Assembly (NCBI GenBank): GCA_036386655.1
Contig: DASVVG010000073.1
Coordinates: forward strand, 1 to 28,445
Source: JAHWJX01 sp036386655
Lineage (GTDB): Bacteria > Pseudomonadota > Alphaproteobacteria > Caulobacterales > Caulobacteraceae
Reading direction: 5' to 3'
DNA length: 28,445 bases
The notes below the pieces were generated by a model that was not told the DNA's origin, ran no database searches, and was given only the letters and a program-made list of their open reading frames with translations. Positions 14,222-22,097 of this stretch are shown piece after piece. Within the stretch, counting starts at the first letter, position 1. Each line of letters starts with the position of its first letter. The position numbers were made by a program, and so were the translations under genes.

Positions 14222-15082
14222 ACGGCGGGCCTCCAGGCGGGCGGCGAGGCTGGAGGTATCCCAGCGGGACCCGCCCATCGCCTGCACCTCGGAGTAGAAC
14301 TGGTCGATCAGGGCGGTGAGCGCCAGGTGCGCCCCGTTCCGCCGCGCCTCCTCGAGGGTAACGCCGAGGTCCTTGCGCATCCAGTCGACGGCGAAACCGA
14401 AGTCGAAGCGGTTCTCGACCATCGTCGGCCAGCGATTCTCCATCTGCCAGGACTGTGCGGAGCCCTTCGACACCGCCGCCAGCACGGCCTGGGGGTCCAG
14501 CCCCGCGCACTTGGTGAAGTGGACCGCCTCGGCCACGCCCGCGACGGCCCCCGCGATGCAGATCTGGTTGACCATCTTGGCGAGCTGGCCCGCGCCGGAG
14601 TCGCCGATCCGGGTGATCGCCTGCGCATAGGCCTGCATGACCGGCTCCGCCCGGCCGAACGCCGCCTCGTCGCCGCCGGCCATGACCGTGAGCCGGCCGT
14701 TCTCAGCCCCTGCCTGCCCGCCCGAGACGGGGGCGTCGACGAACTCCACGCCCCGGCCGCCGAGCCGGCCCGCCATCTCCCGGGCGAGTTCCGCAGAGGT
14801 CGTGGTGTGGTCCACGACGATCGTGCCCGGGGCCAGCCCTGATTCGGCCCCCGCGATCACCTCGCGCACGTCCTCGTCGCGACCGACGCACAGCATGAAG
14901 AACTCGGCGCCCTTCGCGGCTTCCGCCGGGCTCACGGCCGAGGCGCCGCCGTAGGTCTCCACGCAGCGCCGCGCCTTGTCCGGGGAGCGGTTGAAGACGG
15001 TGACCTCGTGGCCCGCCTTGATCAGCCAGCCGGCCATGGGGAACCCCATCACGCCCAGACCCGCGAACGCCACCTTCGCCAT
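14210..15082 (-). CDS. NAD(P)-dependent beta-hydroxyacid dehydrogenase, tartronate semialdehyde reductase / 3-hydroxyisobutyrate dehydrogenase family
   Basis: A 290-residue paralogue of the mmsB product, with nucleotide-binding FAGLGVMGFPMAGWL (6-20), VDHTTTSAELAREMA, DAPVSGGQAGAENGRL and AGQLAKMVNQI with catalytic K169. NRSPDKA after the second strand has an arginine where an acidic residue would favour NAD, which hints at NADP use. The substrate cannot be fixed: candidates are tartronate semialdehyde, 3-hydroxyisobutyrate, or succinic semialdehyde (GLYR-like). An ATG at 15080-15082 is preferred over the GTG just before it because AGGAG lies 5 bases upstream. It is a single gene, divergent from motB and overlapping the end of hemB by 12 bases tail to tail. 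Confidence 0.9.
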   Translation of the reverse strand: MAKVAFAGLGVMGFPMAGWLIKAGHEVTVFNRSPDKARRCVETYGGASAVSPAEAAKGAEFFMLCVGRDEDVREVIAGAESGLAPGTIVVDHTTTSAELAREMAGRLGGRGVEFVDAPVSGGQAGAENGRLTVMAGGDEAAFGRAEPVMQAYAQAITRIGDSGAGQLAKMVNQICIAGAVAGVAEAVHFTKCAGLDPQAVLAAVSKGSAQSWQMENRWPTMVENRFDFGFAVDWMRKDLGVTLEEARRNGAHLALTALIDQFYSEVQAMGGSRWDTSSLAARLEARRSGG

Positions 15083-15171
15083 CACCGCTCCTGGCCGCGC
15101 CGGCGGCGTTTGGGAAACAACATCTTAACCGCGCACCGCCACCCTGCCCTCGGCTCAGAAGGTGCGCGCGC

Positions 15172-16080
15172 GTGTCACTCGGCGAACAAACGATCATCAT
15201 CAAGAAGGTCAAGAAGGTTCAGGGCGGCGGCCACCACGGCGGCGCCTGGAAGGTGGCCTACGCCGACTTCGTGACCGCCATGATGGCCTTCTTCCTGCTC
15301 ATGTGGCTGATCAACACCACGAGCCCCGAGCAGAAGAAGGGGATCGCGGACTACTTCGCGCCCGCGTCCGTGAGCCCCTCCACCAGCGGCTCCGGCGGCA
15401 TTCTGGGCGGCACCGCCCTGGGCGACGACGGGGTGAAGAGCGACGGGTCCGTCTCCGTCATGGAGCAGATGGCCCCCGACGCCCCCGAGACCACCCGGCG
15501 GGGCGACAGCGCCGACGTCTCCGGCGACACCGACGGCATGCAGACCGGCGTCACCGACGACGCCATGGCCGAGGCCCGCAAGCGCCAGGAGGAAGCGGCG
15601 TTCGCCTCGGCGGCCGCGTCCCTGAAGCAGGCCATGCAGGATCTGCCCGAACTCGCCGAACTCTCGAAGCACCTGCTCGTGGACGTGACGCCCGAGGGCC
15701 TGCGCATCCAGCTGGTCGACCAGGAGGGCCGGTCGATGTACGCGCAGGGCTCGGCCAAGCCGAACGAGCGGGCGCGCCTGCTGCTCCGGGCCGTAGCGCG
15801 GGTGGTCAACCAGCTGCCGAACCGCGTGACCATCTCCGGCCACACCAGCGCCTCCACCGGCCGCTCCGAGGGCGACTGGGGCCTTTCCGCCGCCCGCGCC
15901 GACTCCGCCCGACTTATCCTGCAGGGCGCGGGCGTGGACCCGGACCGCTTCTTCCAGGTCGCCGGTCGCGCGGCCTCCGAGCCGCTGTTCCCGGACGACC
16001 CCACCCTGGCGGGCAACCGCCGGATCGCGCTGGTGCAGCTGCGCGAGGCGCCGGTTCTGCCTCCCGATCACGGGCTTTGA
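15172..16080 (+). CDS. motB: Flagellar motor stator protein MotB
   Basis: A 302-residue stator component. The cytoplasmic head GEQTIIIKKVKK and GGGHHGGAWK leads into a single membrane helix, VAYADFVTAMMAFFLLMWLI (28-47), that contains the proton-binding aspartate D32. A long Gly/Ser/Asp-rich linker follows (about 55-140), then a C-terminal OmpA-like peptidoglycan-binding domain: VDVTPEGLRIQLVDQEGRSMY, then RVTISGHTSAS, LSAARADSARLILQGAGV and GNRRIALVQL. The start is a GTG at 15172-15174. No motA is adjacent, which fits a separately placed motA. The 89-base divergent gap upstream holds GTTTGGGAAAC (15108-15118) but no flagellar promoter I can defend. Confidence 0.95.
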   Translation: MSLGEQTIIIKKVKKVQGGGHHGGAWKVAYADFVTAMMAFFLLMWLINTTSPEQKKGIADYFAPASVSPSTSGSGGILGGTALGDDGVKSDGSVSVMEQMAPDAPETTRRGDSADVSGDTDGMQTGVTDDAMAEARKRQEEAAFASAAASLKQAMQDLPELAELSKHLLVDVTPEGLRIQLVDQEGRSMYAQGSAKPNERARLLLRAVARVVNQLPNRVTISGHTSASTGRSEGDWGLSAARADSARLILQGAGVDPDRFFQVAGRAASEPLFPDDPTLAGNRRIALVQLREAPVLPPDHGL

Positions 16081-16162
16081 GGCCGCAGCCCCTTGCAGGG
16101 AGCGCCGGCATGCCGCCAAATCCTCTGACGGGGCATCGAGTCCCGGAGGCGCCACACCGGCT

Positions 16163-16918
16163 GTGACCCAGCACTTCGCGACCCGTCAGCTACGCTTCTT
16201 CCTGACGGCGCCGCAGCCCTGTCCGTACCTGCCCGGCCGCGAGGAGCGGAAGGTTTTCGCGCACCTGCCGCTGAGCGAGGGCGCGCTGGTCAACGACGCG
16301 CTGACGCAGGTGGGCTTCCGCCGCTCCCAGAACATCGCCTACCGCCCCGCCTGCGAGGGCTGCGACGCCTGCACCAGCGCGCGCATTCCCGCCGAGGAAT
16401 ACCCCTTCTCCCGCTCCGAGCGGCGGATCCTCGAGCGCAACGACGGGCTGTCCCGCCACCTGGTCGAAGCCGAGGCGACGATGGAGCAGTTCGAGCTGCT
16501 CCGGCGCTACCTGAACAGCCGGCACCCGGACGGCGGCATGAGCGACATGACCTGGCCCGACTTCGTGGCGATGGTCGAGGACACCGCGGTCAGGACCCAC
16601 ATGGTCGAGTACCGGCTGCCGTCGGACGACCGAGGCCCCGGCGACCTGATCGCCTGCGTGCTGGTGGACGTGCTCGGGGACGGGCTGTCGCTGGTCTACA
16701 GCTTCTTCGACCCGGCCCACGACAAGCGCAGCCTCGGATCGTTCGTCATCCTCGACCACGTGGTGCAGGCGAGCCTGACCGGCATGCCGTACGTCTACCT
16801 GGGCTACTGGGTCTCGGGGTCGATCAAGATGGACTACAAGTCCCGCTTCCGGCCGCTCGAGGTGCTGAAGCCCGGCGGCTGGGTGGTGCTGTCGGAGCGG
16901 GACCGCCAGGGCGGCTGA
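16163..16918 (+). CDS. bpt: Aspartate/glutamate leucyltransferase (N-end rule)
   Basis: A 251-residue Bpt-type transferase. It adds leucine from Leu-tRNA to proteins with N-terminal Asp or Glu, marking them for ClpS/ClpAP degradation. Features are QPCPYLPGREERKVFAHL, GFRRSQNIAYRPACEGCDAC with the clustered cysteines, SARIPAEEYPFSRSERRI, DPAHDKRSLGSFVILDHV and the strongly conserved YLGYWVSGSIKMDYKSRFRP. The length is standard (about 250). The start is a GTG at 16163; the nearest purine-rich element (CGGAGG) is 13 bases away, so the ribosome site is poor. It lies 82 bases after motB and converges on parC, with only 4 bases between the stops. Confidence 0.94.
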   Translation: MTQHFATRQLRFFLTAPQPCPYLPGREERKVFAHLPLSEGALVNDALTQVGFRRSQNIAYRPACEGCDACTSARIPAEEYPFSRSERRILERNDGLSRHLVEAEATMEQFELLRRYLNSRHPDGGMSDMTWPDFVAMVEDTAVRTHMVEYRLPSDDRGPGDLIACVLVDVLGDGLSLVYSFFDPAHDKRSLGSFVILDHVVQASLTGMPYVYLGYWVSGSIKMDYKSRFRPLEVLKPGGWVVLSERDRQGG

Positions 16919-16923
16919 GCCGC
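16911..16923. other. Short palindrome at the bpt/parC convergence
   Basis: GCGGC-TGA-GCCGC: the loop is exactly the bpt stop codon and the last base falls in the parC stop. A 5-bp stem without a T-run on either strand is too weak to call a terminator. It is the only structured element between two converging genes separated by 4 bases. Confidence 0.25.
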
Positions 16924-19166
16924 TAGCGGGCGGGGCCGCCGAAGCGCTTGGGGAAGCCCTTGGGCGGGAGGCGGCCGGCGCTGGCGCGGCGGCCGAGCCA
17001 CTCGGGCCAGTCCTTCCACTCGCGCTGGCGGCCGGCGGGATCGAACCAGGCGGGACCCTCGGCCTTGCCGAAGACGCGGACCTCCCGCAGGCCGCCCTCC
17101 TTGTAGGACTGCAGCTTGACGCCCTTGCCTCGGGTCATCTCGGGCAGCTCGGCCAGCGGGAAGATCAGGACCTTGCCGTTCTCGCCCAGGGTGATGACGT
17201 GGTCGCCCTGCGCCTCGATGACGACCGACGCGGCCGTGCCCTCCGCGTTCAGCACCTGCTTGCCGCCCCGCTTCGAGGCGATGACCTCGCCCTCCGGCAC
17301 GACGAAGCCGTAGCCAGCCTTCGAGGCGACGAGCAGCTTGCGGCCGGGCTTGTGCGCCAGCACCTCGACCACCTTCACCCGCTCGTCGAGGTCGATCATC
17401 AGGCGCAGCGGCTCGCCGTGGCCGCGGCCGGGCGGCAGCTTGTCCCCCTGCAGGGTGAAGACGCGGCCGTCCGACGCGAAGATCAGGATCTTGTCGGTGG
17501 TCCAGGCCGGGACGAGGAAGCCCAGCTTGTCGCCTTCCTTGAACTTGAGCTCGGACGGATCCTCGACCTTGCCCTTCACCGCGCGGATCCAGCCGCGCTC
17601 CGAGAGCACGGCGGTGATCGGCTCCTTCGTGACGAAGGCGTCGACGCCGAAGTCCTCGTCCACCACGGGGGCGTCTGCGAAGGTCGTGCGGCGCTTACCG
17701 AGCTTGGTGCCCGGACCGAGGATCTTGCGGACTTCGCGGAGCTGATCGGCCACGCGGCTCCACTGGCGGCGCTCGGAGCCCAGCAGCTCGGTGATCTCCT
17801 CCAGTTCGGCGACGAGCGTGTCGTGCTCGCCCTTGATCTGCATCTCCTCGAGCTTGGCGAGGCTGCGCAGCCGGGTGTTGAGGATGGCTTCGGCCTGGAG
17901 GTCCGACAGCTCAAAAGTCGCGATCAGTTTCGCCTTCGGCTCGTCCTCGTAGCGGACGATGCGGATCACCTCGTCGAGGTTGAGGTAGGCGACCAGCATG
18001 CCTTCCAGGATGTGCAGACGCCGCTCGATGTTGCCGAGCCGCCAGCGCGACCGCCGCTGCAGCACCTCGCGCCGGTGGTCGAGGAAGGCCTGCAGCGCCG
18101 GCTTCAAGCCCATGACCCGCGGAGTGCCGCGCGCATCGAGCACGTTCATGTTTATCGGGAAGCGGGTCTCCAGGTCGGAGAGCCGGAACAGGCTCTCCAT
18201 GAAGGTCTCCGGATCCACCGTGCGCGAGCGCGGCTCCAGGATCAGGCGGACCTCCTCGGCGGACTCATCGCGGACGTCGGCCAGCAGCGGGGCCTTCTTC
18301 TGGTCGATCAGGGCGGCCAGATCCTCGATCAGCTTCGCCTTCTGCACCTGGTACGGCATCTCGGTGACCACGACGCGCCAGACGCCGCGGCCGAGGTCCT
18401 CCTTCTCCCAGCGGGCCCGGATGCGGGCGCCGCCGCGGCCGGTCTCGTAGGCCTCCAGCAGGGACGCGCGGGTCTCCACGCAGACGCCGCCGGTGGGGAA
18501 GTCCGGGCCCTGCACGCGCTCCAGCAGGTCGGCGGTGGTGGCGTCCTTGCGCTGCATCAGCAGCAGGCACGCGTCGATCAGCTCGGCGGCGTTGTGCGGC
18601 GGGATCGAGGTGGCCATGCCGACCGCGATGCCCGACGAGCCGTTGGCCAGCAGGTTGGGGAACCCGCCGGGGAGCACGACCGGCTCCTTGTCGCTCTCGT
18701 CATAGGTGGGGCGGAAGTCGACCGCGTCCTCGTCGATGCCGTCGAGCAGCAGCTCGGCGGCGGGCGTGAGGCGGCACTCGGTGTACCGCATGGCCGCGGC
18801 GTTATCGCCGTCGATATTGCCGAAGTTCCCCTGCCCTTCGATCAGCGGGTAACGCTGGGCGAACTCCTGGGCCAGGCGCACCAGCGCCTCGTAGATCGAG
18901 CTGTCGCCGTGGGGGTGGAAGTTGCCCATCACCTCGCCGACCACCTTGGCGCACTTGCGCGTGGCGGCGTCGGGCGTGAGCCGCATGTTGCTCATGGCGT
19001 AGAGCAGGCGGCGGTGGACCGGTTTGAGGCCGTCGCGGACGTCCGGCAGCGCCCGGTTGGTGATCGTCGACAGCGCATAGGCGAGGTAGCGCTTGGACAG
19101 CGCCTCGCTGAGCGGCTCATCGAGGATGCGCTCGCCCTTGGGGTTCGGATCGATCGGCTTTGTCAT
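16923..19166 (-). CDS. parC: DNA topoisomerase IV subunit A
   Basis: A 747-residue ParC, the DNA-cleaving subunit that decatenates daughter chromosomes with ParE. The N-terminal part holds SKRYLAYALSTITNRALPDVRDGLKPVHRR, the quinolone-region segment GNFHPHGDSSIYEALV with S89 and E93 (both the usual sensitive-type residues), and AAAMRYTECRLT with catalytic tyrosine Y128. The tower and coiled coil span about 330-480, and a shorter beta-pinwheel follows from about 490 to 700. Absence of a GyrA-box QRRGGRG-like motif, the length, and the RRASAGRLPPKGFPKRFGG tail fit ParC rather than GyrA. It starts with MTKPIDPNPKGERILDEPLS at the ATG 19164-19166, 67 bases after recO. Confidence 0.95.
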   Translation of the reverse strand: MTKPIDPNPKGERILDEPLSEALSKRYLAYALSTITNRALPDVRDGLKPVHRRLLYAMSNMRLTPDAATRKCAKVVGEVMGNFHPHGDSSIYEALVRLAQEFAQRYPLIEGQGNFGNIDGDNAAAMRYTECRLTPAAELLLDGIDEDAVDFRPTYDESDKEPVVLPGGFPNLLANGSSGIAVGMATSIPPHNAAELIDACLLLMQRKDATTADLLERVQGPDFPTGGVCVETRASLLEAYETGRGGARIRARWEKEDLGRGVWRVVVTEMPYQVQKAKLIEDLAALIDQKKAPLLADVRDESAEEVRLILEPRSRTVDPETFMESLFRLSDLETRFPINMNVLDARGTPRVMGLKPALQAFLDHRREVLQRRSRWRLGNIERRLHILEGMLVAYLNLDEVIRIVRYEDEPKAKLIATFELSDLQAEAILNTRLRSLAKLEEMQIKGEHDTLVAELEEITELLGSERRQWSRVADQLREVRKILGPGTKLGKRRTTFADAPVVDEDFGVDAFVTKEPITAVLSERGWIRAVKGKVEDPSELKFKEGDKLGFLVPAWTTDKILIFASDGRVFTLQGDKLPPGRGHGEPLRLMIDLDERVKVVEVLAHKPGRKLLVASKAGYGFVVPEGEVIASKRGGKQVLNAEGTAASVVIEAQGDHVITLGENGKVLIFPLAELPEMTRGKGVKLQSYKEGGLREVRVFGKAEGPAWFDPAGRQREWKDWPEWLGRRASAGRLPPKGFPKRFGGPAR

Positions 19167-19167
19167 G

Positions 19168-19235
19168 AGGCCCGGCGTTTCAGCAGACCGGCGACGGAAT
19201 CACCAGCGCGGCAGAATCTACACTGCTCCGGGCCT
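19168..19235. repeat. 8-bp inverted repeat spanning the recO-parC gap
   Basis: AGGCCCGG at 19168-19175 and its exact complement CCGGGCCT at 19228-19235 bracket the whole gap. In the message the first arm overlaps the recO stop codon and the second ends one base before the parC ATG, covering the ribosome-binding region. Pairing would leave a 52-base loop. It may be chance in GC-rich DNA, or may tune parC translation. Confidence 0.3.
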
Positions 19236-19965
19236 ACAGCCGCCCCGCTTCGCGGAGCTTGTCCATCAGCCACACGCGGGCGGGCGGCAGCGGCTTGTCC
19301 AACGGCGCGAACACGAATTGCGCCAGGAAGTGGCCGGTGAGGTCGAGTCCCGCTTCCACGTCGCCGGGACCGAGGCCACCCTGCGCCGAGAGCATGAAGG
19401 GCGGCAGAGGGAGCATGCGCTCTGCGTACGGCTCCCCGGCCGAGCGGCTGACCGCCCGGCCCGTACGGGGGCTGACGTACACGAGCTCGTCGAGCGCCCC
19501 GGTCGCGGCGCAGCGGGAGAGGTCCAGGCCGAAGCCGAGCTCCTCCAGCAGGCCGGCCTCGAAGCGCACGAACACGGCGGGCCAGATCTCCGGGTGCTCG
19601 AAGGCGCTGACCAGCGCCGCAAAAGCTTCGTAGGCGCCGGGGTGCGGCTCGCGCTCCGGCAGCGCGCCGGCGGCGACCGCGGCGGCGGCCGAGAGCCCGG
19701 CCAGCGCCAGCGGGTCGTCGAACAGCGCGGACGGGCCGGGACCGGTCGGCTCGAGCGTGGCGGAGCCGAGGTGCTCGGACGTGCGGGCGCGGTACTTCAC
19801 CGTGACCGGCGCGCCCGCTTGCAGGAACGGCCGCATCTTGCGCGAGGCGCCGCCGGCCACGTGGGCGGCGTAGCGGCCGCGCCCGGCGGTCAGCAGGTCG
19901 ACGATGGCGCCCGCCTCGCCGTGGGCGCGCGCCGACAGCACGAAGGCGTCGTCCTCGAACTCCAT
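19234..19965 (-). CDS. recO: DNA repair protein RecO
   Basis: A 243-residue mediator of RecF-pathway recombination that helps load RecA onto SSB-coated DNA. The N-terminal OB-fold contains DDAFVLSARAHGEAGAIVDLLTAGRGRYAAHVAGG and a basic RKMRPFLQAG. The helical part has EHPEIWPAVFVRFEAGLLEELGFG followed by LDLSRCAATG, where only one of the zinc-ribbon-type cysteines remains. SPRTGRAVSRSAGEPY and the closing RVWLMDKL are typical of alphaproteobacterial RecO. The ATG at 19963-19965 shares one base with the TAA of the preceding gene (TAATG). Confidence 0.94.
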   Translation of the reverse strand: MEFEDDAFVLSARAHGEAGAIVDLLTAGRGRYAAHVAGGASRKMRPFLQAGAPVTVKYRARTSEHLGSATLEPTGPGPSALFDDPLALAGLSAAAAVAAGALPEREPHPGAYEAFAALVSAFEHPEIWPAVFVRFEAGLLEELGFGLDLSRCAATGALDELVYVSPRTGRAVSRSAGEPYAERMLPLPPFMLSAQGGLGPGDVEAGLDLTGHFLAQFVFAPLDKPLPPARVWLMDKLREAGRL

Positions 19966-20498
19966 TACTGGACCGGCCGCTGGTCCTTCGCCTCGTGGGC
20001 CTTGATCTGGTCCGTCATGTCCTTGGCGAGGTCATTCGGGACGGGGAAGCTCAGGACGTACTGGGCCACCTTCCAGCCCTCCGGGCCTCGCATGAGCACG
20101 CCGCTGCCGCGCGTCGTGCCGTAGCTCTGGCTGTCCAGCACCTCATCGAACCACGCGACGCAGCGGCAGGGCACGGGCGCGATCCGGACGCTGCGGCTGC
20201 GCGCGCGGTAGGTCCAGCCCCTGCCCCTGGCGAAGATGGGGTCGGCGTAGGCGCGGAACTCCGGCAGCGTCCAACGTTCGGAGACGTCGGTGCCGATGAA
20301 CATGGCGTCCGGCGTGAAGAGCGCGAAGTAGGCGGCTCCGTCGGCCCGAGAGGCGGCGTCATGCAGCGCGTCCAGGGTGCGGGCCACGGCGTGGGCCTCG
20401 TCGGGAGTTTCGGCTGGGGCGACGGGAGCAGTGGCGCAGGCCGCCAGCAGCAGCATCGCGGCCGCGGGCCCGCTAGGCTTCGAAATCCAGTCCCACAT
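19965..20498 (-). CDS. NTF2/SnoaL-like lipoprotein of unknown function
   Basis: A 177-residue protein. The head MWDWISKPSGPAAAMLLLAAC reads as a lipoprotein signal with lipobox LAAC and acylated C21. The mature part has the cone-shaped NTF2-like pattern: ARTLDALHDAASRADGAAYFALFTPDAMFIGTD, then ERWTLPEFRAYADPIF, strands rich in R, V and W, and GSGVLMRGPEGWKVAQYVLSFPVPND. This matches DUF4440/SnoaL-like domains, whose ligands vary widely. The ATG at 20496-20498 lies 26 bases inside era; another ATG at 20456 would leave too short a signal. The stop shares a base with recO. Its place inside an era-recO operon is intriguing but gives no function. Confidence 0.75.
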   Translation of the reverse strand: MWDWISKPSGPAAAMLLLAACATAPVAPAETPDEAHAVARTLDALHDAASRADGAAYFALFTPDAMFIGTDVSERWTLPEFRAYADPIFARGRGWTYRARSRSVRIAPVPCRCVAWFDEVLDSQSYGTTRGSGVLMRGPEGWKVAQYVLSFPVPNDLAKDMTDQIKAHEAKDQRPVQ

Positions 20499-21405
20499 CG
20501 GCGTAGTGCTCCCGGCGCTCCTGCCACTTCTCGTCCACTTTCACGTGGAGGAACAGGTGGATCGGCCGGTCGAGCAGCTCCGCGAGTTCCTTGCGGGACT
20601 GCTCGCCGATCCACTTCAGGGTCTGGCCGCCCTTGCCGAGCACGATCGGGCGGTGGCCCTCGCGGCCGACGAAGATGGTCTGCTCGATGCGGGCGCTGCC
20701 GTCCTTCTTCTCCTCGAACGCGGTGGTCTCGACGGCGGCGGCGTAGGGCAGCTCCTCGTGGACGCGCAGGAACAGCTTCTCGCGTGTGATCTCGGCGGCG
20801 AGCAGGCGCACGGGGAGATCGGCCGTCTGGTCCTCTGGGTAGAGCCATTCCCCCTCGGGCATGAGTTCGGCCAGGCGGCGCTTCAGGTCGTCGACGCCGG
20901 AGCCCTCTTTGGCCGAGATCATGAAGACCTCCTCGTAGGCCTCGGTCCGGAAGAGCGCGTCGGCGACCGCGAGCAGGCGGTCGCGCTTGATCCCGTCGAT
21001 CTTGTTGAGCGCCAGGATGGCCTTGCGCCCTGCGCCCTTCAGGCCGGCCACGATGGTGTCGACGTCGTCGACCGCGCGGCGGTCGGCGGCGGAGCCCTTC
21101 CCCTCGCCCGCGGCCATCTGGGCCTGCACGTCGACCAGGTGGACGACGGCGTCGGCGTCCTCCGCCCCCGTCCAGGCGGAGCGGACCATCGCCCGGTCAA
21201 GCCGGCGGCGCGGCGTGAAGATCCCCGGCGTATCGACGAGCACGACCTGCGAGTCGTCTTCCATGGCGACACCGCGGACGGGGAAGCGGGTCGTCTGCAC
21301 CTTCTGCGTGACGATGGAGACCTTCGCCCCGACCAGCCGATTGACCAGCGTGGACTTGCCCGCGTTGGGAGCGCCGATGATGGCGGCGAAACCCGCGCGG
21401 CTCAT
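20473..21405 (-). CDS. era: GTPase Era
   Basis: A 310-residue ribosome-assembly GTPase. The G domain shows G1 GAPNAGKST (11-19), the switch region QTTRFPVRG, G3 DTPGIF, G4 NKIDGIKRD and G5 SAKEGSG. A C-terminal KH domain that binds the 3' end of 16S rRNA follows (EQTIFVGREGHRPIVLGKGGQTLKWIGEQSR). The ATG at 21403-21405 overlaps the rnc stop as ATGA, and the end overlaps the next gene's start by 26 bases. The lepB-rnc-era order is common and couples rRNA processing with 30S assembly. Confidence 0.97.
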   Translation of the reverse strand: MSRAGFAAIIGAPNAGKSTLVNRLVGAKVSIVTQKVQTTRFPVRGVAMEDDSQVVLVDTPGIFTPRRRLDRAMVRSAWTGAEDADAVVHLVDVQAQMAAGEGKGSAADRRAVDDVDTIVAGLKGAGRKAILALNKIDGIKRDRLLAVADALFRTEAYEEVFMISAKEGSGVDDLKRRLAELMPEGEWLYPEDQTADLPVRLLAAEITREKLFLRVHEELPYAAAVETTAFEEKKDGSARIEQTIFVGREGHRPIVLGKGGQTLKWIGEQSRKELAELLDRPIHLFLHVKVDEKWQERREHYADVGLDFEA

Positions 21406-22097
21406 GCGCGGCCCTCGCGCTGAAGCAGGGCCAGCGCGGCGGCCTTCTCGGCGTCTTGGCGCGAGCCGCCCTCGCCGCGTTCCGGCTCGATGCCGTCCAC
21501 CTGCACCTCCACGACGAACTCAGGAGCGTGGTCCGGCCCAGTCCGTTCCACCACCCGGTAGATGGGCAGCGTCCGCTTCTTGCCCAGCGACCACTCCTGG
21601 AGCTTGGACTTCGGATCCTGGATGCGGGGCTCGTCGAGCGCGGCGAACTCCTCCTCCCAGTGCTTCAGGAAGACGCCGCGGGAGGCCTCCACGCCGCCGT
21701 CCAGGAAGACGGCGCCCAGCAGCGCCTCGCAGGCGTCGCCCAGGATGCCCTCCTTCTCACGGCCGCCGGTCTTGCTCTCGCCGCCCGACAGGCGCAGCGC
21801 CGGGCCGAGGCCGAGGCGCCGGGCCACGCGGGCGCAGGCGGTGCGGTTGACCAGCGCCTGCAGGCGCGGCGAGAGCTCGCCCTCCTTGGCGGCGGGGTAG
21901 CGCTCGACCAGCCATTCGGCGGCGTGCAGGCCCAGCACCCGGTCGCCCAGGAACTCCAGCCGCTCGTTGTCGCGGACGCGCTTGGCGCCCTCGCCGACGC
22001 TGGCGTGCGTCAGGGCGCGCTCCAGCAGCTCGCGGTCGCGGAACTCCCAGCCGAGCCGCGGCTCCAGCGCCGCGACGGCGTCGGCGCGCGCGTTCAT
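21402..22097 (-). CDS. rnc: Ribonuclease III
   Basis: A 231-residue double-strand-specific endoribonuclease, used in rRNA processing and RNA decay. It has the signature NERLEFLGDRVLGL with catalytic acidic residues, a second metal-site segment GDACEALLGAVFLDGG, and a C-terminal dsRNA-binding domain from DPKSKLQEWSLGK to GEGGSRQDAEKAAALALL. The frame is open upstream, but the ATG at 22095-22097 gives MNARADAVAALEPRLGWEFRD, the usual start. It overlaps the lepB stop as ATGA, so translation is coupled. Confidence 0.96.
   Translation of the reverse strand: MNARADAVAALEPRLGWEFRDRELLERALTHASVGEGAKRVRDNERLEFLGDRVLGLHAAEWLVERYPAAKEGELSPRLQALVNRTACARVARRLGLGPALRLSGGESKTGGREKEGILGDACEALLGAVFLDGGVEASRGVFLKHWEEEFAALDEPRIQDPKSKLQEWSLGKKRTLPIYRVVERTGPDHAPEFVVEVQVDGIEPERGEGGSRQDAEKAAALALLQREGRA

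Noticed and set aside
15108..15118. GTTTGGGAAAC palindrome and nearby TTAACC upstream of motB
   Set aside because: Considered as a CtrA or sigma-54 site. Only one TTAA half-site is present and the -24/-12 pattern is absent.
16072..16091. GGGCT…AGCCC stem at the end of motB
   Set aside because: Only 5 bp with a 10-base loop and no T-run; not distinguishable from chance at this GC content.
17199..19340. 713-codon plus-strand open frame opposite parC
   Set aside because: Antisense shadow of parC with low-complexity, leucine/valine/aspartate-rich translation and no recognisable motif.
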